NCBI GenBank assembly: GCA_003104905.1
Contig: PQAS01000053.1
Location: 124,001-188,000, forward strand
Reading direction: 5' to 3'
DNA from: Candidatus Methanoperedentaceae archaeon
Lineage (GTDB): Archaea; Halobacteriota; Methanosarcinia; Methanosarcinales; Methanoperedenaceae
DNA: 64,000 nt
A model generated the notes under the pieces. The model searched no databases. It saw only the letters and a program-made list of their open reading frames with translations, and was not told where the DNA came from. How positions within the stretch are numbered: position 1 is the stretch's first letter; each line of letters begins with the position of its first letter. Of this stretch, positions 25,614 to 33,948 are shown one piece after another. The position numbers and the translations under genes are program-made.

Positions 25614-26408
25614 ATGAGAGCTCCGGCGGTTTCGGGGCAATTTTACCCGCGCAATAAAAACGACCTGGACCGGGAGATCAGCCGATGCTTTGATGGTATA
25701 AAGGCTGGTGAGAAACCGGTTCTTGGGGCTGTTGTCCCACACGCCGGATATATATACTCTGGAAATACTGCAGCACATGTATATTCGATGCTGCCGGAGG
25801 CTGACACTTTTGTGCTGCTGGGGCCAAATCATACAGGCTATGGCTCTCCGGTATCCGTATCAAGCGAAATTTGGAGCACACCACTTGGTGAGGTAGGCTC
25901 TGACAATGAATTCATCAAAGCACTTCCCAGAAGGATAATAGATACAGATGAAACAGCTCATAAATACGAGCATTCAATCGAAGTACAGCTTCCTTTTTTA
26001 CAGCACCTTTTCCATGATTTCAAGATAGTCCCTATATGTATGGGGATGCAGGATGAAGAAACTGCTCTTGAAGTGGGTATGGAACTTGCCGAAGCCGTGC
26101 GCAAAGTGAAAAAGAAAGTGGTGATAATCGCATCAAGTGATTTTTCCCATTATAAACCGGATAAGGTAGCGCGCGAGGATGACGCTTATTTTATTCAATC
26201 GATACTTGATCTTGACATTACAGGCTTTTATCGGAAATTGTATGAGCGCAATGCTTCAGTGTGCGGATACGGACCAATTGCAGCAATGCTTACGGCCTCA
26301 AAGGCGCTTGGGGCAAAGAAAGCAACATTGCTCAAATACAGTACGAGCGGTGATATTACGGATGATCTCGCAGCAGTTGTTGGATATGCAGGGATTATTG
26401 TAGATTAG
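25614..26408 (+). CDS. MEMO1-family protein (AmmeMemoRadiSam system protein B)
   Basis: 264 aa, family length. Metal-site residues visible: VVPHAGYIYSG with a conserved His, the ALLGPNH-like FVLLGPNHTGYG, HSIEVQLPFLQ and SSDFSHY. The family is homologous to class III extradiol dioxygenases. In prokaryotes it occurs with a radical SAM enzyme and an AMMECR1 protein, neither of which is next to it here; instead it follows S2, a common archaeal position. Biochemical role remains uncertain. Confidence 0.93.
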   Translation: MRAPAVSGQFYPRNKNDLDREISRCFDGIKAGEKPVLGAVVPHAGYIYSGNTAAHVYSMLPEADTFVLLGPNHTGYGSPVSVSSEIWSTPLGEVGSDNEFIKALPRRIIDTDETAHKYEHSIEVQLPFLQHLFHDFKIVPICMGMQDEETALEVGMELAEAVRKVKKKVVIIASSDFSHYKPDKVAREDDAYFIQSILDLDITGFYRKLYERNASVCGYGPIAAMLTASKALGAKKATLLKYSTSGDITDDLAAVVGYAGIIVD

Positions 26409-26442
26409 TACCGGAAATATCTTCTAAGGAAGTGGCCAACCG

Positions 26443-27933
26443 ATGAAAATATCAGAATTAATAAAAAAATTCCCTGAAGAAAAAGACCTGAAAGCACATT
26501 CAAGACCGTATTTTAACCATTCAATAGAATTCAAGAATATCTTTACACCTCTGGAACGCGCAGAAATGCTCGATATAGCCGGCCTGAATATGTTCTTTTT
26601 TCCTTCAGAGATGGTCACAGGATGTGATCTCTTATCCGATTCCGGGACAACCTCGATGACAAATGAACAATGGGCTGCCCTGCATCTTGGGGATGAAGCC
26701 TATGGTTCAAATAGAGGATATTTCCTGGTAATGAAGCAGATCCGGGAAACCTTCGGGGAAGAGTTCTTCAACGACCCTAACTCAGGAAGACCTAATGCTT
26801 TTATTTTTCACCAGGGAAGACCAGCCGAAGATGCTCTTTTTACCATAGTAGGACGGCTGGGCAGGGATCTTATAATTCCCGGTAATGGGCATTTTGATAC
26901 TACGGGAGCAAATATCAAACGAAATAACATGCAAGCGGTGAATCTTTTTTCACCGGAACTCACGAGTGAGAGTTCAGGCTCTCATTTCAAAGGAAATATG
27001 GATGTGGAAAGATTCAGGACGCTTCTGGAATTATCCGGCAAGAAAATACCTCTTTCATACCTGACAATAACAAACAACACAGGCGGCGGCCAGCCAGTTT
27101 CTATGGAAAATATCAGTGAAGTTTCCAGGCTTTCACATGAATATGATATCCCACTCTTTTTTGATGCCTGCAGATTCGCGGAAAATGCCTGGTTCATACA
27201 GCAATATGAAAAAGGGTACAGGAATAAAGAAATACGAATGATCGTCAAAGAGATGTTTTCATATGTGGATGGTTTCACGATAAGTTTCAAAAAAGACGGG
27301 CTTGTAAATATGGGCGGAGGACTTTTCTTAAAAGACAAAGGACTTTTCATGAAGAAATATCCGGATATCCCTGATGCCCTGATGGGATACCAAATTGATA
27401 AAGAGGGGCACCCTACCTATGGCGGATTATCGGGCAGGGACATTATGACGCTCGCTGCGGGTTTGAAGATATCTGTGAAAGAAGAATACCTGACGTACAG
27501 GATTAACCAGGTCAAGGATTTTGGAGAGGAACTCCATAAACATGGATTACCTGTGATAACTCCAATCGGTGGCCATGCGGTCTATCTCGATATGAATAAA
27601 TTTTTTGCAGATACGGCAATGAAACCTGAAGATTTCGGGGGGTTGGCATTTACTGCGATTCTCCTGGCTGCTTACGGCCACAGGGCGATTGAACTTGGGA
27701 ATTTTTCATTTGGTCATTATGATAAGAAGATGCAAAAAGAAATGCTCCCTGAGTTCAATTTTGTAAGATTTGCCATACCCAGGCTCAGATATGAGAAGAA
27801 GGATCTCGATTCAGTAGCAGAGGCAGTAAATATCCTGTATGAAAACAGGGATAAGATCCCAGCGGTAAATGTCACTTATGGCAGGGAGCTTCCAATGAGG
27901 CATTTTAAAGCCAGGTTCGAATTCCGGAAATAA
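26443..27933 (+). CDS. Beta-eliminating lyase (tryptophanase / tyrosine phenol-lyase family)
   Basis: 496 aa PLP enzyme. HQGRPAEDALF, NNTGGGQPVSMENI, FFDACRFAENAWF and the PLP-lysine region ISFKKDGLVNMGG follow the order in TnaA and TPL; the C-terminus LPMRHFKARFEF also matches. The family splits tryptophan or tyrosine into indole or phenol plus pyruvate and ammonia. At the substrate-selecting site near GHRAIELG it has Leu and not the Arg I recall from tyrosine phenol-lyase, which leans toward tryptophanase. It is a single gene with its own spacing. Confidence 0.88.
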   Translation: MKISELIKKFPEEKDLKAHSRPYFNHSIEFKNIFTPLERAEMLDIAGLNMFFFPSEMVTGCDLLSDSGTTSMTNEQWAALHLGDEAYGSNRGYFLVMKQIRETFGEEFFNDPNSGRPNAFIFHQGRPAEDALFTIVGRLGRDLIIPGNGHFDTTGANIKRNNMQAVNLFSPELTSESSGSHFKGNMDVERFRTLLELSGKKIPLSYLTITNNTGGGQPVSMENISEVSRLSHEYDIPLFFDACRFAENAWFIQQYEKGYRNKEIRMIVKEMFSYVDGFTISFKKDGLVNMGGGLFLKDKGLFMKKYPDIPDALMGYQIDKEGHPTYGGLSGRDIMTLAAGLKISVKEEYLTYRINQVKDFGEELHKHGLPVITPIGGHAVYLDMNKFFADTAMKPEDFGGLAFTAILLAAYGHRAIELGNFSFGHYDKKMQKEMLPEFNFVRFAIPRLRYEKKDLDSVAEAVNILYENRDKIPAVNVTYGRELPMRHFKARFEFRK

Positions 27934-27973
27934 TTCGTGGCATGGAATAATTCACGAAGTGTTCATAACACTT
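27934..27973 (+). terminator. Overlapping hairpins after the lyase gene
   Basis: Two overlapping inverted repeats start at the stop codon: TTCGTG...CACGAA (27934-27958) and AAGTGTT-CAT-AACACTT (27957-27973), the latter a perfect 7-bp stem with a 3-nt loop. They cannot fold at the same time. Probable transcript 3' end; mutually exclusive pairing could also be regulatory. Confidence 0.45.
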
Positions 27974-28064
27974 CCAGATATATTTCCTGTAGGCTTCTTG
28001 ACTTTATTTAGTAAAATACCCACTTGAATCCGTGTCATACGTATTCGGTTTGATTACATTGAGA

Positions 28065-28078
28065 TTTAATATACCTAA
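28065..28078 (+). promoter_or_regulatory. Degenerate upstream iron-box
   Basis: TTTAATATACCTAA matches the perfect operator 65 nt downstream at 11 of 14 positions, with an intact right half (ATACCTAA). It lies about 30 nt before the TATA box, so it could be an auxiliary site for the DtxR-family regulator. Confidence 0.4.
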
Positions 28079-28098
28079 CCATTTCATTTAGGGCACCC

Positions 28099-28112
28099 GA
28101 AAGGTTTATAGG
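28099..28112 (+). promoter_or_regulatory. BRE/TATA promoter of the iron operon
   Basis: CGAAAGGTTTATAG contains a purine-rich BRE-like element and TTTATA. A start site about 25 nt downstream falls at about 28135, inside the operator. Confidence 0.5.
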
Positions 28113-28129
28113 CATGCAATAACAATCAA

Positions 28130-28143
28130 TTAGGTATACCTAA
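28130..28143 (+). promoter_or_regulatory. DtxR/IdeR-like operator TTAGGTATACCTAA
   Basis: A perfect 14-bp palindrome of the TTAGG...CCTAA form bound by DtxR/IdeR/MDR1-type metal repressors. It covers the predicted start site and ends 7 nt before the first ATG of the FTR1 gene. The operon encodes its own DtxR-family protein, so iron-dependent autorepression is the natural reading. Confidence 0.75.
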
Positions 28144-28150
28144 TAAAAAA

Positions 28151-29020
28151 ATGGTGAAAATTATGTTAGCAAGCTTTTTAATCACATTCAGGGAGGCGCT
28201 TGAAGCAGCCCTGATAATCGGAATAATTGCAGCTTATGTCGCAAAGCTGGGAAGAAAAGACCTCAATCGCTATATCAATATAGGGATCATAAGCGCATTG
28301 ATCGCAAGTGTGGCGGTTGCTTTTGTATTCAAAGTAATCTATGGGGAGCTTACAGGCACGGCAGAGCAGCTTTTTGAGGGTGCTGCCGCGCTCACTGCCG
28401 CGATCGTACTTACTTATATGATATTCTGGATGGCAAATAATTCCAGGAGTATAAAAGGCGAAGTCCAGGAAAAGATCGACCTTTCCATATCAAAGGGCCA
28501 GATGTTTGGAATTGCAGTCCTGTCCTTTGTCGCAGTCTTCAGGGAAGGTGTCGAAACAGTTCTATTTCTCGGAACGCTGGCTATCCAATCCCCGGCCGAC
28601 ACGATCGCAGGTTTCATTATCGGCCTGATGGTCGTGATCGCCCTTTCATTCTTGATGTTCAAAGGAATTTACAGGCTTGACCTGGGCCGGTTCTTCAGAT
28701 ATACAAGCATATTGCTGATACTTTTCTCGGCAGGTCTTGTAGCTGTGAGCGTACATGAATTCAATGAAGCAGGCATCATACCTGAAGTAATAGAGCATGT
28801 ATGGGATTTAAATCCCCCCCAGAATCCGGACGGCTCATATCCCGCCCTTCACGAGAACGGCCTCATAGGAGGAAGTTTAAAAGCCCTTGTGGGTTACAAT
28901 GGCAATCCTTCGCTTACCGAGGTCATTGCATATCTTGGCTACTGGATAATAATCGGAATGTTAGTATACAGGACCTACAGAGGGGGAGTAAAAGATGGAA
29001 GCAGATACCCCCAGAATTGA
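28151..29020 (+). CDS. FTR1-family iron permease
   Basis: 289 aa. Two REXXE iron-binding motifs are present: REALE in the first helix and REGVE in the fourth. About seven hydrophobic segments can be counted, with an extracytoplasmic loop after helix 6. An ATG four codons downstream (MLASF) is an alternative start. The family moves ferric iron together with an oxidase or a periplasmic partner; no such partner is adjacent. Its last 26 nt overlap the DtxR gene, so uptake and regulator are cotranscribed. Confidence 0.93.
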   Translation: MVKIMLASFLITFREALEAALIIGIIAAYVAKLGRKDLNRYINIGIISALIASVAVAFVFKVIYGELTGTAEQLFEGAAALTAAIVLTYMIFWMANNSRSIKGEVQEKIDLSISKGQMFGIAVLSFVAVFREGVETVLFLGTLAIQSPADTIAGFIIGLMVVIALSFLMFKGIYRLDLGRFFRYTSILLILFSAGLVAVSVHEFNEAGIIPEVIEHVWDLNPPQNPDGSYPALHENGLIGGSLKALVGYNGNPSLTEVIAYLGYWIIIGMLVYRTYRGGVKDGSRYPQN

Positions 29021-29645
29021 AGAATATCTTGAATCGATATATAAGTTGCAGCAAGAGCAGCATCCTGTAAGTACTTCTCGCCTTGCCGAACATCTTAAAC
29101 TATCTGCGCCATCGGTATCGGAGATGGTGAAAAAACTTGCGAGCAAGCGTCTGGTAAATCACACCGAAAAGGGTGTGTGTTTAACGGATGAAGGGAACAA
29201 AATGGCAAAAATAGTGGTTCGAAGGCACCGCCTCTCTGAACGTCTGCTTACAGATATCCTTGGTTACAAATGGGATGAGGTGCATGATGAAGCCTGCAGG
29301 CTTGAACATGCCATAAGCCCGCAGATGGAAGACAGGATAGCCCTGAGTCTGGGAAATCCTAAAACGTGTCCGCATGGCCATCCCATCCCTGATAAAAACG
29401 GGGTGTTATTAAAGGAGAAGGTGAGGCCGCTTTCAGAATTAAAAGCAAAGCAAAAGGCAATTATCGTCAACGTGTTCGAAGAAGACCCGAAAATGCTTCA
29501 GTATCTTGCATCACTGGGATTGATCCCCGATGTCAGCGTCCTTGTTGAGGAAGTAGCCCCATTCGGAGGCCCGCTGATAGTATGTGTTTCCGGCTCACGT
29601 TACGCCCTTGGAAGAGAAGTAGCATCAAAAATAAAGGTGAAATAA
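28995..29645 (+). CDS. DtxR-family metal-dependent repressor with FeoA domain
   Basis: 216 aa. Residues 1-65 form the winged helix (RIEEYLESIYKLQQ; LKLSAPSVSEMVKKLASKRLV). Residues 66-135 form the dimer/metal domain (RRHRLSERLLTDILG; DEACRLEHAIS; NPKTCPHGHPIP with its conserved Cys and His ligands). Residues 140-216 are an SH3-like FeoA domain (LIPDVSVLVEEVAPFGGPLIV). It likely senses Fe2+ or Mn2+ and binds the palindrome upstream of FTR1. There is no separate feoA, so the fused domain might also contact FeoB. Confidence 0.95.
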   Translation: MEADTPRIEEYLESIYKLQQEQHPVSTSRLAEHLKLSAPSVSEMVKKLASKRLVNHTEKGVCLTDEGNKMAKIVVRRHRLSERLLTDILGYKWDEVHDEACRLEHAISPQMEDRIALSLGNPKTCPHGHPIPDKNGVLLKEKVRPLSELKAKQKAIIVNVFEEDPKMLQYLASLGLIPDVSVLVEEVAPFGGPLIVCVSGSRYALGREVASKIKVK

Positions 29646-29646
29646 G

Positions 29647-31653
29647 ATGGCCCTTTCATGCCATAGCGCCCTTCGTGAAATTAAGGGCAGCACTGATTTT
29701 ACTTTTGTACTGGCAGGAAATCCCAATGTGGGAAAATCAAGTATTTTTAACAGCCTGACAGGGATGGGTGTGGTAACGGCTAATTATCCCGGAAAAACAG
29801 TGGAACTCAATTTAGCGACCACGAATTTCAAAGAACTCCGGATTGGCATAATCGACCTTCCGGGCAGTTACGCACTGGGTGCGGTCTCAGAAGACCAGTG
29901 GGTAGCACGAAGAGCAGTCCTTGACTCCAAACCTGATGTCGCAATAATGATCCTTGATGCCACAAACCTTGCCAGGAACCTTTATATGTTGATCCAGTTC
30001 ATCGACCTTGGCATCCCGATAGTTGCTGCTTTGAACCTGATAGACGAAGCAGAGAAACGAAAGATCATTATCAATTCCGGGGAACTATCCAGGCTTCTGG
30101 GTATCCCCATTGTGAAAACGATAGCCACTACCGGGAGCGGCCTTGACGACCTGATACAGAAGGCAGTGGATACTGCAAAAATAAAGGATGACATAAAATA
30201 TTCATTGCATTATGGTGAGGATATCGAAACCAATATCAAGAAACTGGAAGAAAAGCTGCGCCCCTATGACTTCGGCATAAATCCCAGGGCCCTTTCTATT
30301 ATGCTCCTTGAGGATGATGCCGAATTTATTGGACTTGTCGCAAAACATGAAAATGGCAGATTCATAATAGAAGAAGCAGAAAGGATAAGCAGGGAGATTG
30401 AGGAATTACATGGTGAAAAAACCCCTTTAAGGATCGCACGTGAAAGACATGGCCTTGCAGGTTCGATCGCATCCCGGGTACAGGGCGATGTTGCGCCCGT
30501 AGCTTCGGATAAAATATGGGCGTTGACAACATCACCACTTACAGGCATGCCGATCCTGGTGGGGGTTCTGGCAATAATTTTTGCATTCCTTTTTTATGGC
30601 GGTGACTTGCTTTCCACTTTTTTAAGCAGTAAATGGGCAGCATATATATCACCTGTTATTGATGGAGCGATTATCTCTCTTTTTGGAAGCGGCCATATTG
30701 GTAAGATACTGATATGGGGCTTTGATGCAGGCATCCTTGCCGCTCTTGCTGTCGGGATACCTTATGTTCTTACATTCTATTTCATGCTTGCTTTCCTTGA
30801 GGATTCAGGATATCTGAATTCTGTCGCATTCCTGACAGACAGGCTTATGCACAAATTCGGGCTTCATGGGCGCGCCATCATCCCTCTTGTCGCAGGTGCA
30901 GGCTGCAATGTGCCTGCAATAATCGGCACGCGTGTACTGGCAACGATGCGGGAGCGGACAATAGCCAGCACCCTGATCACCCTTATCCCGTGCAGCGCGC
31001 GAACAGCCGTTATCCTGGGTGCTGTCTCCCTGTTTGTAGGATGGAAACCTGCCGTGGCAATTTATCTTATCATACTTGCTCTTGTTTTTCTTGTTGGTGT
31101 AGGGCTGAACAAAATCATGCCAGGTAAATCAACAGGACTTGTAATGGAGATGTTCCCGTTCAGGGCGCCAATAATGTCAAATATATTGAAAAAAACCTGG
31201 TATAGATTCAAGGACTTCGTTTTTGTGGCCTTCCCGATAGTCCTTGTGGGTTCTATGTTCCTCGGCGGGCTTTATGAAACAGGATACCTCTGGAAACTGG
31301 CCTCACCTCTGTCGCCTATAGTAGAAGGATGGCTTGGTCTTCCTCCTGTGGCCGGGCTCACGTTGATATTTGCGGTGCTTCGAAAGGAACTTGCGCTGCA
31401 ATTACTTGTAACCCTTGCAATGGTCATGTATGGCGGGGGAGCAAAGAACCTGCTGCTCTTCATGACGCCTGCACAGTTATTCGTTTACGCGCTTGTGAAT
31501 ACGATATATATCCCATGCGTTGCCACTATCGCAGTACTTGGGAGGGAACTTGGCTGGAGGCGTGCTTCAGGCATCATGGTATTCACCATAACTCTTGCAA
31601 TACTTGTGGGCGGGATAGCCTCCAGAATAATAGGATATTTCCACCTGCTATGA
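29647..31653 (+). CDS. feoB: Ferrous iron transporter FeoB
   Basis: 668 aa. G-domain: G1 GNPNVGKS at residues 24-31, G3 DLPGS, G4 NLID. A helical GDI-like region follows (about 190-270), then the membrane part with two Gate domains (AGAGCNVPAIIGTRVLAT and RKELALQLL). It starts 1 nt after the regulator stop. GTP-dependent Fe2+ uptake is well established for the family. With FTR1 in the same operon, the cell links two iron routes to one switch. Confidence 0.97.
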   Translation: MALSCHSALREIKGSTDFTFVLAGNPNVGKSSIFNSLTGMGVVTANYPGKTVELNLATTNFKELRIGIIDLPGSYALGAVSEDQWVARRAVLDSKPDVAIMILDATNLARNLYMLIQFIDLGIPIVAALNLIDEAEKRKIIINSGELSRLLGIPIVKTIATTGSGLDDLIQKAVDTAKIKDDIKYSLHYGEDIETNIKKLEEKLRPYDFGINPRALSIMLLEDDAEFIGLVAKHENGRFIIEEAERISREIEELHGEKTPLRIARERHGLAGSIASRVQGDVAPVASDKIWALTTSPLTGMPILVGVLAIIFAFLFYGGDLLSTFLSSKWAAYISPVIDGAIISLFGSGHIGKILIWGFDAGILAALAVGIPYVLTFYFMLAFLEDSGYLNSVAFLTDRLMHKFGLHGRAIIPLVAGAGCNVPAIIGTRVLATMRERTIASTLITLIPCSARTAVILGAVSLFVGWKPAVAIYLIILALVFLVGVGLNKIMPGKSTGLVMEMFPFRAPIMSNILKKTWYRFKDFVFVAFPIVLVGSMFLGGLYETGYLWKLASPLSPIVEGWLGLPPVAGLTLIFAVLRKELALQLLVTLAMVMYGGGAKNLLLFMTPAQLFVYALVNTIYIPCVATIAVLGRELGWRRASGIMVFTITLAILVGGIASRIIGYFHLL

Positions 31654-31790
31654 AAATACAGTGTCCGCTTTGCGGTGCAAAATTTGATGAAAAGGATAAC
31701 CAGGGCTGCAGGTTTTGCCCGCGTTTCATGAAATGCAGTATGATACTGTGCCCAAATTGCGGCCATGAGTTTCCAAAAGCCACGTTTTAA
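31650..31790 (+). CDS. Small double zinc-ribbon protein
   Basis: 46 aa; the ATG overlaps the FeoB stop (ATGA), so it is translationally coupled. Eight or nine Cys are arranged as CPLCG, CRFC, MKCSMILCPNCGHEF. It resembles small Cys-rich proteins encoded after feoB in archaea. It could bind iron or zinc and modulate FeoB, as FeoC-type proteins do; sequence alone does not decide. Confidence 0.8.
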   Translation: MKIQCPLCGAKFDEKDNQGCRFCPRFMKCSMILCPNCGHEFPKATF

Positions 31791-31816
31791 ATAACACTGT
31801 GCTAATTTAAACCCCC

Positions 31817-32626
31817 ATGCGAATAGCCCTGAAAGTTGGATACATTGGTACGAATTATCACGGTTTCCAGACACAGCCTGATGTAAGGACGATTGAAGGT
31901 GAGCTTTTCTCATCTTTATTAAAATTGGACATTATAAAGAATCTTCATGAGGCAAATTATATTGCATCAGGCAGGACTGATAAAGGGGTTCATGCTCTTG
32001 GCCAGGTGATAGCATTTGATACCACCAGACCGGGGCTGGCGATACCGGGGGCTATCAACAGCAATCTTCCAAAGACAATATGGACATGGGCAAGAGCGCA
32101 GGTCTCAGATGATTTTGACCCGCGGCGTTTTGCAAAATACAGGGAATATATGTATATCATTCCGGAAAAATTGGATATTTCCATTCTAAATAGTGCATCA
32201 GGTTTAATAGAAGGCAGGCACGATTTTTCAAATTTTATCACGCCTGAGAAAGAACGAAGCAGTTCAACTATTGTTTATTATCTGAACATCCGCATACTCG
32301 GTGAGTTCACGATCATGGAGATCAGGGCGGACCATTTTCTGTGGCACATGATCCGAAAGATAGCAACTGCATTTAAACTGATAGGAAACGGGAAAAGGGA
32401 TATCCAATGGCTTGAAAATATGCTTTTGCCATGCGAATTCCATGAGGCCCTGGAGCCAGCTCCGGCTAATGGTTTGATCCTGAAGAACGTGGGATACACT
32501 GATATTGATTGGAAAGAGGATGCTTATGCAAGAAAGAAAGTATCGCAAAATCTTGAGGATGAATTCTTATACCACAGCGTAATGGCGCAAATACTAACAG
32601 AAATCAGGAAAAACATGACATCATGA
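31817..32626 (+). CDS. truA: tRNA pseudouridine synthase A
   Basis: 269 aa. The catalytic Asp is in ASGRTDKGVHALGQ; YIGTNYHGFQTQP and FRADHFLWHMIRKI-like (IRADHFLWHMIRK) segments are also diagnostic. Modifies U38-U40 in the tRNA anticodon stem-loop. The next gene is another tRNA modifier 12 nt downstream. A 26-nt gap follows the zinc-ribbon gene. Confidence 0.95.
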   Translation: MRIALKVGYIGTNYHGFQTQPDVRTIEGELFSSLLKLDIIKNLHEANYIASGRTDKGVHALGQVIAFDTTRPGLAIPGAINSNLPKTIWTWARAQVSDDFDPRRFAKYREYMYIIPEKLDISILNSASGLIEGRHDFSNFITPEKERSSSTIVYYLNIRILGEFTIMEIRADHFLWHMIRKIATAFKLIGNGKRDIQWLENMLLPCEFHEALEPAPANGLILKNVGYTDIDWKEDAYARKKVSQNLEDEFLYHSVMAQILTEIRKNMTS

Positions 32627-32638
32627 CGGGAAAATAAT

Positions 32639-33655
32639 ATGTTGATAGCATTTGAACTTTCAGGGGAACACAATACCATTCCGAAATCCGAAGTTTTGTC
32701 GTGCCTCAGACTCTTGAATGCAGATTTTTGTGTTTGTCATTCGCTTGACGGATGTCTTATTATCGATATAAAAGCCGGAACCAGGGGAATAATTGAGACT
32801 ATTTCAAAACGGGCGGCAATGACGCATCATATCATCAAGGTACTGGGTATGGGAGGACCGGGTGAGCAGGAAATACTGGACATGGTTGAAAAAAATATGC
32901 CGGATTTTAATGGGACATATAACGTTCGGGTAAAGCGCGTGAGAGATTATTCTAAGATAAACACAGAATTGATGGAGGGGGATATAGGACGTATATTTCA
33001 TGAAAATGGAAAACGGGCAAACCTTAAAAATCCGCAAGTGCAGTTCAGAGTTGTCCTTACGGAAGATAAAAGCATTTTCGGATGTCTTTTGTCTTCGATT
33101 GACAGGAGTAAATTTGAATCCCGAAAACCACATAAAAAGCCTTTTTTTTACCCCGGGGTCCTGATGCCAAGAGTAGCCAGGGCGCTGGTGAATATTTCAA
33201 TGCCGCAGGAATATCTCCTGGACCCTTTTTGCGGAACAGGAGGAATTCTTGTAGAAGGAGGACTCATTGGAATAAAAGTGATAGGCGGGGACATGCAAAG
33301 AAAGATCCTGCTTGGTGCAAAAATGAATCTTGAACATTATGATGTCGACTATTCCCTGATGTATGAAGATGCATGCCGCCTTGCGCTTCGCAATGAAAGT
33401 GTGGATGCCGTTGTTACTGACCCTCCCTACGGCAGATCAGCGGCGATTAAAGCGGAATCTCTCGAATATATGCTTGCCATATCCATGAAAGAGATATATC
33501 GTGTTTTAAAAAAAAACAAACGTGCAGTATTTGTGTCGGAGCGTCCCATCGAAGGGCTTGCACAGGATGCAGGCTTCAAGGTCATTGAAAAGCACCTGCA
33601 AAGGGTGCATAAGAGCCTGACCCGACGTATCCTTGTGCTTAAAAAACCAGATTAG
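32639..33655 (+). CDS. trmG10: tRNA (guanine-10-N2)-dimethyltransferase
   Basis: 338 aa. The N-terminal half has a THUMP/ferredoxin-like RNA-binding region (about 60-150). The C-terminal half is a Rossmann methyltransferase with LLDPFCGTGGILVEGG as SAM site and the N-methylation motif DPPYGRS. The family makes m2,2G10 in archaeal tRNA and stabilises the D arm. Paired with truA in one transcript. Confidence 0.93.
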   Translation: MLIAFELSGEHNTIPKSEVLSCLRLLNADFCVCHSLDGCLIIDIKAGTRGIIETISKRAAMTHHIIKVLGMGGPGEQEILDMVEKNMPDFNGTYNVRVKRVRDYSKINTELMEGDIGRIFHENGKRANLKNPQVQFRVVLTEDKSIFGCLLSSIDRSKFESRKPHKKPFFYPGVLMPRVARALVNISMPQEYLLDPFCGTGGILVEGGLIGIKVIGGDMQRKILLGAKMNLEHYDVDYSLMYEDACRLALRNESVDAVVTDPPYGRSAAIKAESLEYMLAISMKEIYRVLKKNKRAVFVSERPIEGLAQDAGFKVIEKHLQRVHKSLTRRILVLKKPD

Positions 33656-33660
33656 ATATA

Positions 33661-33925
33661 GGAGTGAGTGGGCAGATAGGGGGATTATGGTGGTTTGCAA
33701 AAAAATTGTTTTTCTGCCCACTGTAATTCGTATATATGCGAACAATAGTATTTATAGTTTACGATTGGTGTAAACCAGAATAAATTCTCGTAGCTGAATA
33801 CGGAGGAGGTTAGTGAGCAGAGGAGTTATGGTGGTATTCAAAAAAATTCTGCTCACAACGATTCGTATATATACGAACTTTGGTATATAAAGTTTACGAT
33901 TGTTGTAAAACAAATTGAAATGTCT
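33661..33925. repeat. Two-copy intergenic repeat with covarying hairpin
   Basis: Two units (from about 33662 and 33807, 145 nt apart) fill the gap between convergent genes. Each has, in order: a long hairpin (AGTGGGCAGA/TCTGCCCACT at 667-676 and 713-722; GTGAGCAGA/TCTGCTCAC at 813-821 and 849-857), the palindrome TTCGTATATATRCGAA (33727-33742 and 33863-33878), a TATA-like string, and a small hairpin GTTTAC-7nt-GTAAAC (33757-33775 and a weaker copy at 33893-33912). Between the copies one stem pair changes from G-C to A-T on both sides. Loop motifs TTATGGTGGT and CAAAAAAATT are conserved. Confidence 0.85.
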
Positions 33926-33948
33926 TTGATTGCCATTAAAGCAGAACC

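Noticed and set aside
33661-33925. CRISPR array
   Set aside because: Only two long units with internal structure and no short regular repeats with unique spacers.
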